A stretch of DNA of 14,486 bases from JBDUDR01 sp040002845 (GTDB taxonomy: Bacteria; Actinomycetota; Actinomycetes; Propionibacteriales; Nocardioidaceae), in contig JBDUDR010000064.1 in assembly GCA_040002845.1 (NCBI GenBank), positions 1 through 14,486 of the forward strand, written 5' to 3'. Shown piece by piece: positions 7,913 through 13,810 of the stretch. Both the position numbers and the translations under genes were made by a program. Within the stretch, counting starts at the first letter, position 1. Every line of letters begins with the position of its first letter. The notes beneath the pieces are model-generated. The model ran no database searches. It was not told the DNA's origin and saw nothing but the letters and a program-made list of their open reading frames with translations.

Positions 7913-7974
7913 CGTACGTCGGCAAGGGTGACCGGCACAAATCCGTACTTCGGCAAGCGTGATCGGTGCGAATC
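7913..7974 (+). repeat. Two imperfect tandem 31-nt repeats
   Basis: Unit 1 (7913-7943) and unit 2 (7944-7974) match at 25 of 31 positions. Both have the pattern CGTAC-N-TCGGCAAG-N-GTGA followed by CGG and ending AATC. The substitutions are spread along the unit. A third unit at the same spacing is not present. The function is unknown; tandem operator sites or a decayed intergenic repeat are both possible. Confidence 0.6.
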
Positions 7975-8067
7975 ACCGACGCCGGTTCGGCTGAGCGGCA
8001 ACCGCCTGAGCCGCGCAGGTGGACCAGCTCACCCGCCAGCCGAGAAGGAACGGGGGGTTTCTGGGAG

Positions 8068-8121
8068 GATGATGCAGTTGGGTAGCCCGGCCAGTAGCCC
8101 AACCGACCGCAATTCATCATC
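8068..8121 (+). repeat. Structured repeat element, copy 2 (menC side)
   Basis: This 54-nt unit starts GATGATGCA and ends CATCATC, the same 7-bp terminal inverted repeat as copy 1 and in the same orientation. The inner stem is GTTGGG (element positions 10-15) with CCCAAC (31-36), all Watson-Crick. Relative to copy 1 the outer pair of this stem changes from T-G to G-C, a compensatory change that keeps the fold. The element ends 23 nt before the menC ATG and would lie just upstream of, or over, the menC -35 region. Confidence 0.72.
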
Positions 8122-8131
8122 GCCTGCTCAA

Positions 8132-8137
8132 TAGGGT
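8132..8137 (+). promoter_or_regulatory. Putative -10 element for a leaderless menC-menD mRNA
   Basis: TAGGGT fits TANNNT and is followed by exactly 7 nt and then the menC ATG at 8145. No Shine-Dalgarno precedes that ATG. The repeat element copy 2 ends 10 nt upstream of the hexamer, where it could affect polymerase binding. No clear -35 is present. Confidence 0.4.
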
Positions 8138-8144
8138 GTGCATC

Positions 8145-9095
8145 ATGCGGTTTGTGACGTACTCCATCGGTATGCGCACCCGCTTTCGTGGCATCGACGT
8201 ACGCGAGGGGATGCTGATCGAGGGGCCCGCCGGATGGGGCGAGTTCAGCCCGTTCGCGGAGTACGACGACGCCGCCAGCGTCAGCTGGCTCCGAGCCGCC
8301 ATGGAGTCGGCACGGCAGCCTTGGCCGACCCGGGTGCGTGAGCGCATCCCGGTGAACTGCACGATTCCGGCGGTGGACCCGCAGGAGGCCGCGCGGCTCG
8401 TCAGGTCAAGTGCTGGGTGTCGCACCGCGAAGGTCAAGGTCGCCGAGCCGGGCCAGGGGCCCGGCGACGACCTGGCTCGGGTCGAGGCGGTTCGCGACGC
8501 ACTGGGCCGGGACGGCAGCGTTCGCGTCGACGCGAACGGGGGCTGGTCGGTCGACGAGGCGGTACGGCGCATCAAGGAGCTGGAGCAGTTCGAGCTGGAG
8601 TACGTCGAGCAGCCGTGCGCGACCGTTGACGAGCTCGCCCGAGTGCGACGCCGGGTCGACGTACCCATCGCCGCGGACGAGTCGATCCGGACTGCGCAGG
8701 ATCCGTACCTGGTCAAGACACATGACGCCGCGGACATCGCGGTGCTCAAGGTGCAGCCGCTGGGCGGCGTCCAGGCATGTCTCCGCATCGCCGAACGGAT
8801 CGGCCTCCCGGTGGTCGTCTCCAGCGCGGTCGAGACCTCGGTCGGGATCGCGGCGGGAGTTGCTCTGGCTGCCGCGCTTCCCGAGCTCCCGTATGCCTGC
8901 GGCCTCGCCACCGTCCAGCTCCTGCGGCGCGACGTGGTGGCTGATCCGCTGCTACCCCTCGACGGCCAGCTGTCCGCCCGGCGACCGAGTCCCGACCCTG
9001 TCGCCATGGCGGCCAGCGCCGCGGACGCGCCTACCGAGGCAGCCTGGCAGGATCGCCTCGCCAGAGTCCAGACCCGGCTGGGGGCAGCTCGATGA
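8145..9095 (+). CDS. menC: o-Succinylbenzoate synthase MenC
   Basis: MenC is an enolase-superfamily enzyme that dehydrates SHCHC to o-succinylbenzoate in menaquinone synthesis. The 316-residue product shows the full catalytic set: Lys96/Lys98 in TAKVKV, the metal ligands Asp129 (RVDANGGW), Glu155 (YVEQPC) and Asp178 (IAADES), and the second base Lys202 (VLKVQPLGG). The N-terminus has the actinobacterial MenC signature RTRFRGIDVREGMLIEGPAG, followed by WGEFSPF. The ATG at 8145 is chosen over the in-frame GTG at 8136 because a -10-like TAGGGT overlaps that GTG and lies 7 nt before the ATG. The stop overlaps menD by 4 nt (ATGA), so the two are one operon. Some family members also racemise N-acylamino acids, but the menD linkage argues for OSBS activity. 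Confidence 0.95.
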   Translation: MRFVTYSIGMRTRFRGIDVREGMLIEGPAGWGEFSPFAEYDDAASVSWLRAAMESARQPWPTRVRERIPVNCTIPAVDPQEAARLVRSSAGCRTAKVKVAEPGQGPGDDLARVEAVRDALGRDGSVRVDANGGWSVDEAVRRIKELEQFELEYVEQPCATVDELARVRRRVDVPIAADESIRTAQDPYLVKTHDAADIAVLKVQPLGGVQACLRIAERIGLPVVVSSAVETSVGIAAGVALAAALPELPYACGLATVQLLRRDVVADPLLPLDGQLSARRPSPDPVAMAASAADAPTEAAWQDRLARVQTRLGAAR

Positions 9096-10783
9096 ACCCG
9101 TCAACGCGCTGCGCGCGCGTGATCATCGACGAGCTGGCGCGGGCTGGCGTCACCGATGCCGTGTTGGCGCCCGGCTCTCGCTCGGCACCGCTTGCCTTTG
9201 CACTGCACCACGCCGACGTAGCTGGTCGGCTCCGGCTGCACGTCCGCATCGACGACCGGTCGGCGGGCTTTCTCGCACTCGGGTTGGCCAAGCACTCCGG
9301 CCTTCCCGTGCCGGTGGTCACGACGTCCGGGACGGCGGTGGCGAATCTACATCCAGCGGTCCTCGAGGCCAGTCACTCCGGCATTCCACTGTTCGTACTC
9401 TCCGCCGACCGCCCCGTCGAGCTGCTCGGTACCGGGGCCAACCAGACCACCGACCAGGTCAAGTTGTTCGGGGACGCGGTGCGGTGGTTCGGTCAGCTGA
9501 CGGGCGACAGCGAGCCGCACGTGGCACGTGGTGTAGTCGGACGCGCCATGGCCGCCGCGGTGGGCGCACGGACTCGTGACCCCGGTCCGGTCCACCTCAA
9601 TGTCTCCCTCCGCGAGCCGTTGACGCCTGACGGGTCAGAACCAGGCGGCTGGTCGGCAGACTTGGCGCGAGCAGACGGTGGGTCGTGGACCAGCGTCGAG
9701 CGCGTACGGGGCGGCGATCCCGCGCAGGCGACCGTCCTGCCGATCGGGCCGCGAACGGTGGTCGTTGCCGGGGACGACGCGGGCCCACCCGCCCGGTTGC
9801 TCGCCGAGTCGGCCAACTGGCCCCTGTTCGCCGAGCCGAGTTCCGGGTCGCGTACTGGCTTGAACCCCGTCTTGACATACCGGCTGCTGCTCGACGACCA
9901 CGATCTGGCCGATGACATCGAGCGCGTCGTGGTGACCGGACACCCCACGCTTTCCCGCGCGGTGACCAGGCTGCTGTCTCGCGAGGACCTCGAGATCGTG
10001 GTGGTCGCTCCCCGTGGGCGGTGGCCGGATGTCGGCAACCAGGCGGGCCACGTCCTGGTGGCGGCCCGGGTCGAGGAGGCTGACGTACCCGATGACACCA
10101 CCTGGCTGGACCGGTGGCGGGCGGCTGATCGAAGAGTTCGGTCTGCGCTTGACAGTTGGGTCGCGCAGCAGCCGGCACTCTCTCCGCTTGCAGTGGCAAG
10201 GGTCGTCGGGGAGTCGCTGCCGCCGCGCGGCTTGCTCGTGGTCGGCTCCTCCAACCCGGTCCGCGACCTGGACCTGATGATGCCTGCACACGATGCGGGG
10301 CAACGGCGCAAGACGATCGCCAACCGCGGGCTGGCGGGCATCGACGGAACGGTGTCGACGGCGATCGGCGCGGCGCTGGCGCGCGAGTCGTCGGTGGCTC
10401 TCGCCTACCTGGGTGACCTGACGTTCCTGCACGACGTCAACGGTCTGCTCATCGGCCCGGACGAGCCGTGCCCCGACCTGACCTTCGTCGTCGCCAACGA
10501 TGAAGGTGGCTCGATCTTCGCCACCTTGGAGCAGGGGGCGCCGGAGTTCTCAGCGGCGTTCGAGCGGGTGTTCGGAACGCCGCACCATGTCGACCTGGCC
10601 GGGCTGTGTGCGGCTTACGGGCTCGACTACGAGCGGATCTCCGACCCCGGCCGGCTGCGTACCGCGCTGGGCGAGCAGGTCCGCGGGGTTCGCGTGCTCG
10701 AGGTCCCCCTGAGACGAGACACCAGGCGGGCCGACGACGAGGCAGTCCGCCAGATCGCCCGCCGAGTCGCTGAGGGGGCATGA
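9092..10783 (+). CDS. menD: SEPHCHC synthase MenD, with Asp at the ThDP-activating Glu position
   Basis: MenD is a thiamine-diphosphate enzyme that joins 2-oxoglutarate-derived succinic semialdehyde to isochorismate. The 563-residue protein aligns by eye along its length with known MenD. It has APGSRSAPLAF (Ser29/Arg30 at the substrate site), TSGTAVANLHPAV, ADRPVELLGTGANQT, SNPVRD with Arg391, NRGLAGIDGTVSTAIGAAL with Arg412, and the ThDP-Mg motif GDLTFLHDVNGL (Asp442, Asn450). The segment that reads DER in E. coli (Glu55) and M. tuberculosis MenD reads DDR here, so Asp55 replaces the glutamate that contacts the thiamine aminopyrimidine. All other visible key residues are kept, so the enzyme is probably active. 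It overlaps menC as ATGA and is followed by hairpins at 10799-10863. Confidence 0.96.
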   Translation: MNPSTRCARVIIDELARAGVTDAVLAPGSRSAPLAFALHHADVAGRLRLHVRIDDRSAGFLALGLAKHSGLPVPVVTTSGTAVANLHPAVLEASHSGIPLFVLSADRPVELLGTGANQTTDQVKLFGDAVRWFGQLTGDSEPHVARGVVGRAMAAAVGARTRDPGPVHLNVSLREPLTPDGSEPGGWSADLARADGGSWTSVERVRGGDPAQATVLPIGPRTVVVAGDDAGPPARLLAESANWPLFAEPSSGSRTGLNPVLTYRLLLDDHDLADDIERVVVTGHPTLSRAVTRLLSREDLEIVVVAPRGRWPDVGNQAGHVLVAARVEEADVPDDTTWLDRWRAADRRVRSALDSWVAQQPALSPLAVARVVGESLPPRGLLVVGSSNPVRDLDLMMPAHDAGQRRKTIANRGLAGIDGTVSTAIGAALARESSVALAYLGDLTFLHDVNGLLIGPDEPCPDLTFVVANDEGGSIFATLEQGAPEFSAAFERVFGTPHHVDLAGLCAAYGLDYERISDPGRLRTALGEQVRGVRVLEVPLRRDTRRADDEAVRQIARRVAEGA

Positions 10784-10798
10784 GCTCATCGAAGTGGT

Positions 10799-10863
10799 CG
10801 GCCGTGAGGCCGCCCGCGGAGTGAGCGAAGCCTGCGAGGCGACAATTCAAAATCGCCGCAGGC
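10799..10863 (+). terminator. Two hairpins after menD, likely end of the menC-menD transcript
   Basis: The first hairpin (10799-10812) is CGGCC, loop GTGA, GGCCG. The second (10830-10863) pairs GCCTGCG with CGCAGGC and GCGA with TCGC around a two-base bulge and a ten-base A/T-rich loop (CAATTCAAAA). There is no T-tract, which is usual for terminators in high-G+C actinobacteria. They start 15 nt after the menD stop, and the next gene begins 56 nt after the second hairpin. Confidence 0.45.
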
Positions 10864-10906
10864 GCAAGTGGGCAACGGCGATCAAGTACGGACGAGCGGC
10901 CACAGC

Positions 10907-10912
10907 CATGAT
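10907..10912 (+). promoter_or_regulatory. Weak putative -10 element for the AraC/DinB gene
   Basis: CATGAT resembles TATGAT and ends 7 nt before the ATG at 10920, the same spacing as at menC and the dehydratase gene. It overlaps the alternative in-frame ATGs at 10908 and 10911. Weak alone; listed for the repeated spacing. Confidence 0.25.
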
Positions 10913-10919
10913 GAGAGAC

Positions 10920-11843
10920 ATGAACACAGCGGTCGACACCTTCACCCGCTTCGTTGATGTCGTCCAGGCCACACTGGATGATCCCGACGTGGCGGGTGCC
11001 GATGTGGCAGACCAAGCACACCTGTCTCGGTTCCACTTCGATCGGGTGATCTCAGCCGTGGCCGGGGAGGCGCCAGGCCAGTTCCGTCGTCGAGTCTTGA
11101 TGGAGCGCGCGGCGTACCGGCTCATCACCACCAAGGTCACGGTCCTCGACGTCGCCGTAGAGGCGGGGTACTCGTCGCACGAGGCCTTCACCAGGGCATT
11201 CGCCCGGGCTTACGCCAGCCCACCGTCGTGGTGGCGGCGCAAGCCGACCCAGTTCCAGATCGATGCTCCGAGCGGTGTGCACTTCCATCCGCCGGGCGGC
11301 CTCCGGCTCCCGGCCAGAACGAAGGTGACCTCCATGGATCTGATCCAGCGACTCGTCGACCACCATGTCTGGTTGGTCGGCCAGATGCTCGACCGCGCGT
11401 CACAGCTCGACGACGAGACCCTCGACCGCCCGATCACCTCGTCGGTCGAGTCCCTCGATGACCACCCCACCTTGAGATCTGTGCTGTCCCGGCTGGTGGG
11501 TCAGCTGGACATGTGGAACGCAGCGATCGCGGGCCGCGCGTACGACTTCTCCGTCGAGGATGGTGAGCGGATCGAGGACATGCGCACCCGGCTGGCGGAA
11601 GGTGGTCCGACGTTCCTCGCGCAGGTTCGGGAGGTGTGCGAGCAGGGTCGGCTGGACGAGACGTTCGTGGACGCCGTTTGCGAGCCGCCCGAGGTGTTCA
11701 CGTACGGCGGGATGATCGCGCACGTCCTCACCTTCGCCGCTCACCGCCGCACGCTGGTCGTGGGCGCGCTGCACGACGCGGGCATCACGGATCTGGGCGT
11801 CGGGGACCCCATGCGATGGGTTGCCGAGCCGGCGGCCGGCTAG
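10920..11843 (+). CDS. AraC-type HTH regulator fused to a DinB-like domain
   Basis: The 307-residue product has an N-terminal AraC-family DNA-binding domain with two helix-turn-helix units (about 29-44, VADQAHLSRFHFDRVI, and 75-95, VLDVAVEAGYSSHEAFTRAF). It ends in the family-typical PPSWWRR. After a linker (about 108-138) comes a four-helix DinB/YfiT-like domain (about 139-300) beginning MDLIQRLVDHHVWLVGQML and containing HVLTFAAHRR, whose histidines with those of DHH could bind a metal. AraC domains usually sit at the C-terminus, so this order is less usual. ATGs at 10908, 10911 and 10920 are all in frame; 10920 is preferred for its TATGAT-like hexamer 7 nt upstream. The target genes and the ligand are unknown. 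Its stop codon shares CTAG with the convergent hydrolase gene. Confidence 0.82.
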   Translation: MNTAVDTFTRFVDVVQATLDDPDVAGADVADQAHLSRFHFDRVISAVAGEAPGQFRRRVLMERAAYRLITTKVTVLDVAVEAGYSSHEAFTRAFARAYASPPSWWRRKPTQFQIDAPSGVHFHPPGGLRLPARTKVTSMDLIQRLVDHHVWLVGQMLDRASQLDDETLDRPITSSVESLDDHPTLRSVLSRLVGQLDMWNAAIAGRAYDFSVEDGERIEDMRTRLAEGGPTFLAQVREVCEQGRLDETFVDAVCEPPEVFTYGGMIAHVLTFAAHRRTLVVGALHDAGITDLGVGDPMRWVAEPAAG

Positions 11844-12469
11844 AGCTCGGTGCCGGGCTCCACGCGGAGGTACTCGATGTCGTGGGCTCCCAGCAACCGG
11901 CCCGCGTTGCCACCGCTCACCATCAAGCCGGTGTCGTTGAGCAGCCCGTCGTGAATCGCCACCGCCCGGCCGCCGGAGTGCAGGCGGGCAAAGTCGATGG
12001 CCTCACCGAGCCGCATCCAGGGTGCATTGAGGGGCATCAAGAGGGTCGGGACGCGCGCAGGAGGGGGAGTGAACGAGTCACCCGGATGGAAGACCTCGCC
12101 GTCTACCAGGAATGCGGTGTTGGCGACCCGGGGGATGTCGGCATGGATCAGCGCATGGTGCTCACCGTGGGCCGACACGGCAAACCCGCCGACCTCGAAC
12201 GAGTCCCCGTCGCCGACAGGGGTGATCCTGCCCGCCAGGTCGGGCGCCTCGGCGACGACCGCTTCGGCGGTCCAGGCCCCGGTGAAGATCGGCGCGTTCG
12301 TCCGGCGCAGCCGCTCGGCGTCGAAGTGGTCCAGATGCTCGTGGGTGAGCAGGACGCCGTCGGCGGCATCCGCGGACTCGAGCTCGGAGAAGGCGCCCGG
12401 GTCGATGACCAGAGTTCGGCCGTCCTTCTCCAGGCGTACGCACGCGTGGCCGAACTTCACGATCCGCAT
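11840..12469 (-). CDS. Metallo-beta-lactamase-fold hydrolase, UlaG-like
   Basis: The 209-residue product is a short metallo-beta-lactamase-fold protein with the metal motif THEHLDHFD (His43, His45, Asp47, His48), further candidate ligands in AHGEHH (His101, His104, His105), Asp131 in FHPGDS and His173 in IHDGLL. The opening MRIVKFGHACVRLE, with GHA near the N-terminus, is typical of UlaG-like Zn hydrolases. The substrate cannot be assigned from sequence. A strong GGAGGT ribosome-binding site lies 7 nt before the ATG and overlaps the end of menF, whose stop is only 3 nt upstream. The gene is therefore co-transcribed with menF but has its own efficient translation start. Whether it helps menaquinone synthesis or is a passenger is unclear. 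It converges on the AraC/DinB gene. Confidence 0.85.
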   Translation of the reverse strand: MRIVKFGHACVRLEKDGRTLVIDPGAFSELESADAADGVLLTHEHLDHFDAERLRRTNAPIFTGAWTAEAVVAEAPDLAGRITPVGDGDSFEVGGFAVSAHGEHHALIHADIPRVANTAFLVDGEVFHPGDSFTPPPARVPTLLMPLNAPWMRLGEAIDFARLHSGGRAVAIHDGLLNDTGLMVSGGNAGRLLGAHDIEYLRVEPGTEL

Positions 12470-12472
12470 GGG

Positions 12473-13735
12473 TCAGACCTCCAGGGCGTCGCGTACAGGA
12501 ATGAACTTGGCCTGGGCTTCGGCCAGCTCCGCCTCGGGGTCTGAGTCGGCCACGATGCCGCAGCCCGCGAACAGGCGCAGCCGGCGACCCTCGACGTGGG
12601 CGCACCGCAGGGCGATCCCCCACTCGCCGTCCCCGTGGGCGTCGATCCAACCGACCGGACCCGAGTAGCGGCGTCGATCCATGCCCTCGATCTCGGCGAT
12701 CAGCCCGATGGCGCTGGCCGTGGGCGTACCGCCGACGGCAGCCGAGGGGTGCAATGCGGCAGCCAGCCCGAGCGACGTGGTGTCGTCGTCGATGACGCCG
12801 GCCAGGTCGGTGGCCAGGTGCATGACGTTGGGCAGGTGGAGTACGAACGGGGTCTCCGGCACGTTCATGCTGCTGCAGTGCGGGGACAGCGAGCGGGCGA
12901 CCGACCTCACGGCGTACTCATGCTCCTCCAGGTCCTTGCTCGACCGGGCCAGCGAGGCGGCCAGCGCGAGGTCGTGAGCATCGTCGCCAGTCCGGCGGAT
13001 TGTCCCGGCAAGCACCCGCGATGTGACAAGGCCCCGCTCGCGTCGCACCAAGAGCTCGGGCGTGGCACCGAACAGACCGTCCACGTGATAGGTCCAGCAC
13101 GACGGATAACGCTCGGCCAGCCGCCGAAGCGGCCAGCGGACATCCACCGCGACCTCTGTCTCGGCGACCAGGTCCCGGGCAAGCACAACCTTGTCGAGGT
13201 GCCCGGCGCCGATCCTGGCGACCGCTTCGGCAACGACTCCCTCCCAGGCCGTACCGGACATCGCACCATCGGTGAAGACGACCTCGCCAGGGGGGTTGGC
13301 CGAGCTCGCCACCGTGACATCGGGTAGCGGTGGGAGGGCGGCATTTCCGATGGTCGTGACCCACGCGACGTCGCCTCGCCGGGCCACCACGATCTCGGGT
13401 ACCACGAGCACCGACTCACCCGGATGGCTTGCGAAGGCGAAGGACCCGAAGGCCACCAGGCCACTGCCGGGCAGTGCGACCTCGTCACGGACGACCGCGC
13501 CGGCCGTGACATCCCGCCACCACTGCTCGGCATCCGTGAAGCGGTCGGACCCATGGGTACGAAGGCGGGCCGTCTCTCCCCAGCCGACAAGTCCGTCGCC
13601 GTGGCGGACCCAGGACAGCGGTCCATCGTCGGGCAGCAGGTCGATCAGCGGCCCTGGGTCGGCGATCTCCACGGACCTGGACACCAGCGTGACCCGGTCG
13701 GGACGTCGAGCCGGGGCCGAGGGCAACGTACTCAC
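12473..13735 (-). CDS. menF: Isochorismate synthase (MenF-type)
   Basis: This chorismate-binding enzyme isomerises chorismate to isochorismate, the first committed step of the classical menaquinone pathway. The 420-residue product has the family core in its C-terminal two thirds: LDKVVLARD with the general-base-position Lys182, TPELLV (Glu227), LAGTIRRTGD, the KDLEEHEYAV segment (Glu271/His272), HPSAAVGGTPT (329-339), a RRRYSGPVGW block, and LFAGCGIVADSDPEAE near the end. The HP..AVGGTP signature separates isochorismate synthases from anthranilate synthases. Siderophore-type isochorismate synthases share this core; the setting among men genes favours MenF. The GTG at 13735 is chosen because the frame upstream overlaps the menG promoter and start, and a -10-like TACCCT lies 8 nt before it. 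It is divergent from menG and followed after 3 nt by the metallo-hydrolase. Confidence 0.92.
   Translation of the reverse strand: MSTLPSAPARRPDRVTLVSRSVEIADPGPLIDLLPDDGPLSWVRHGDGLVGWGETARLRTHGSDRFTDAEQWWRDVTAGAVVRDEVALPGSGLVAFGSFAFASHPGESVLVVPEIVVARRGDVAWVTTIGNAALPPLPDVTVASSANPPGEVVFTDGAMSGTAWEGVVAEAVARIGAGHLDKVVLARDLVAETEVAVDVRWPLRRLAERYPSCWTYHVDGLFGATPELLVRRERGLVTSRVLAGTIRRTGDDAHDLALAASLARSSKDLEEHEYAVRSVARSLSPHCSSMNVPETPFVLHLPNVMHLATDLAGVIDDDTTSLGLAAALHPSAAVGGTPTASAIGLIAEIEGMDRRRYSGPVGWIDAHGDGEWGIALRCAHVEGRRLRLFAGCGIVADSDPEAELAEAQAKFIPVRDALEV
12477..12482 (-). promoter_or_regulatory. Strong Shine-Dalgarno for the metallo-hydrolase gene
   Basis: GGAGGT on the minus strand sits 7 nt before the ATG at 12469 and within the last codons of menF. 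It is the strongest ribosome-binding site in the window and fixes the start of the downstream gene. Confidence 0.8.
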
Positions 13736-13743
13736 GACCCAAC

Positions 13744-13749
13744 AGGGTA
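13744..13749 (-). promoter_or_regulatory. Putative -10 element for menF
   Basis: On the minus strand TACCCT fits TANNNT and lies 8 nt before the GTG at 13735. No Shine-Dalgarno is seen, so a leaderless or nearly leaderless message is likely. The inverted repeat at 13749-13762 directly adjoins it on the upstream side. Confidence 0.35.
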
Positions 13750-13762
13750 CGGATGTGTCCGT
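13749..13762. promoter_or_regulatory. Inverted repeat ACGGA-TGTG-TCCGT, possible operator between menF and menG
   Basis: A perfect 5-bp inverted repeat with a 4-nt centre lies in the 75-nt divergent promoter region, between the likely -10 and -35 positions of the menF promoter. A repressor bound here would block menF and might affect menG. No regulator family could be matched to it. Confidence 0.33.
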
Positions 13763-13797
13763 GGTTACAGGGTTAGGGGCTGCCCAGCAAGGCATGC

Positions 13798-13803
13798 CAG
13801 GGT
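13798..13803 (+). promoter_or_regulatory. Putative -10 element for menG
   Basis: CAGGGT differs by one base from the TAGGGT before menC and, like it, is followed by 7 nt and then the start codon (GTG at 13811). There is no Shine-Dalgarno. The first base deviates from TANNNT, so this is weak by itself. Confidence 0.3.
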
Positions 13804-13810
13804 AGGCGGC

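Larger units (their letters stand above)
7536..8144. other. 609-nt gene-free region between divergent menA and menC
   Basis: No convincing protein-coding gene is seen. The region is bracketed by two copies of a GATGATG...CATCATC element (7573-7637 and 8068-8121). It holds two imperfect tandem 31-nt units at 7913-7974, a perfect inverted repeat TTTGG-GTG-CCAAA at 7898-7910, and five GTAC cores (7753, 7837, 7869, 7914, 7945). Open frames cross it on both strands, but their translations lack recognisable domains and none has a ribosome-binding site. It must carry the promoters of menA and menC. No riboswitch class or tRNA was recognised. The stretch 7638-7750 shows nothing distinctive. Confidence 0.75.

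Noticed and set aside
7647..7931. Plus-strand 94-codon open frame in the menA-menC gap
   Set aside because: No ribosome-binding site, no recognisable domain, Cys/Arg-rich composition typical of non-coding high-G+C sequence.
7942..7949. ATCCGTAC in the tandem repeat matching the reverse complement of GTACGGAT at the menF-menG inverted repeat
   Set aside because: An 8-base match without the second arm of the palindrome is expected by chance; not treated as a shared operator.
7913..7974. CRISPR array
   Set aside because: Only two directly abutting imperfect units with no spacers and no cas genes in the window.
7536..8120. N-terminal extension of menA to 8120 (195 more codons)
   Set aside because: The MenA family begins at the MATAAQW..GARP segment; the extension crosses the repeat elements and has no domain, so it is only an absence of stop codons.
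8117..9007. Minus-strand open frame antisense to menC
   Set aside because: Ser/Arg/Thr-rich shadow of menC, whose catalytic residues are all present on the plus strand.
9493..10432. Minus-strand open frames antisense to menD
   Set aside because: Low-complexity Arg/Pro/Ser translations; menD on the plus strand is unambiguous.
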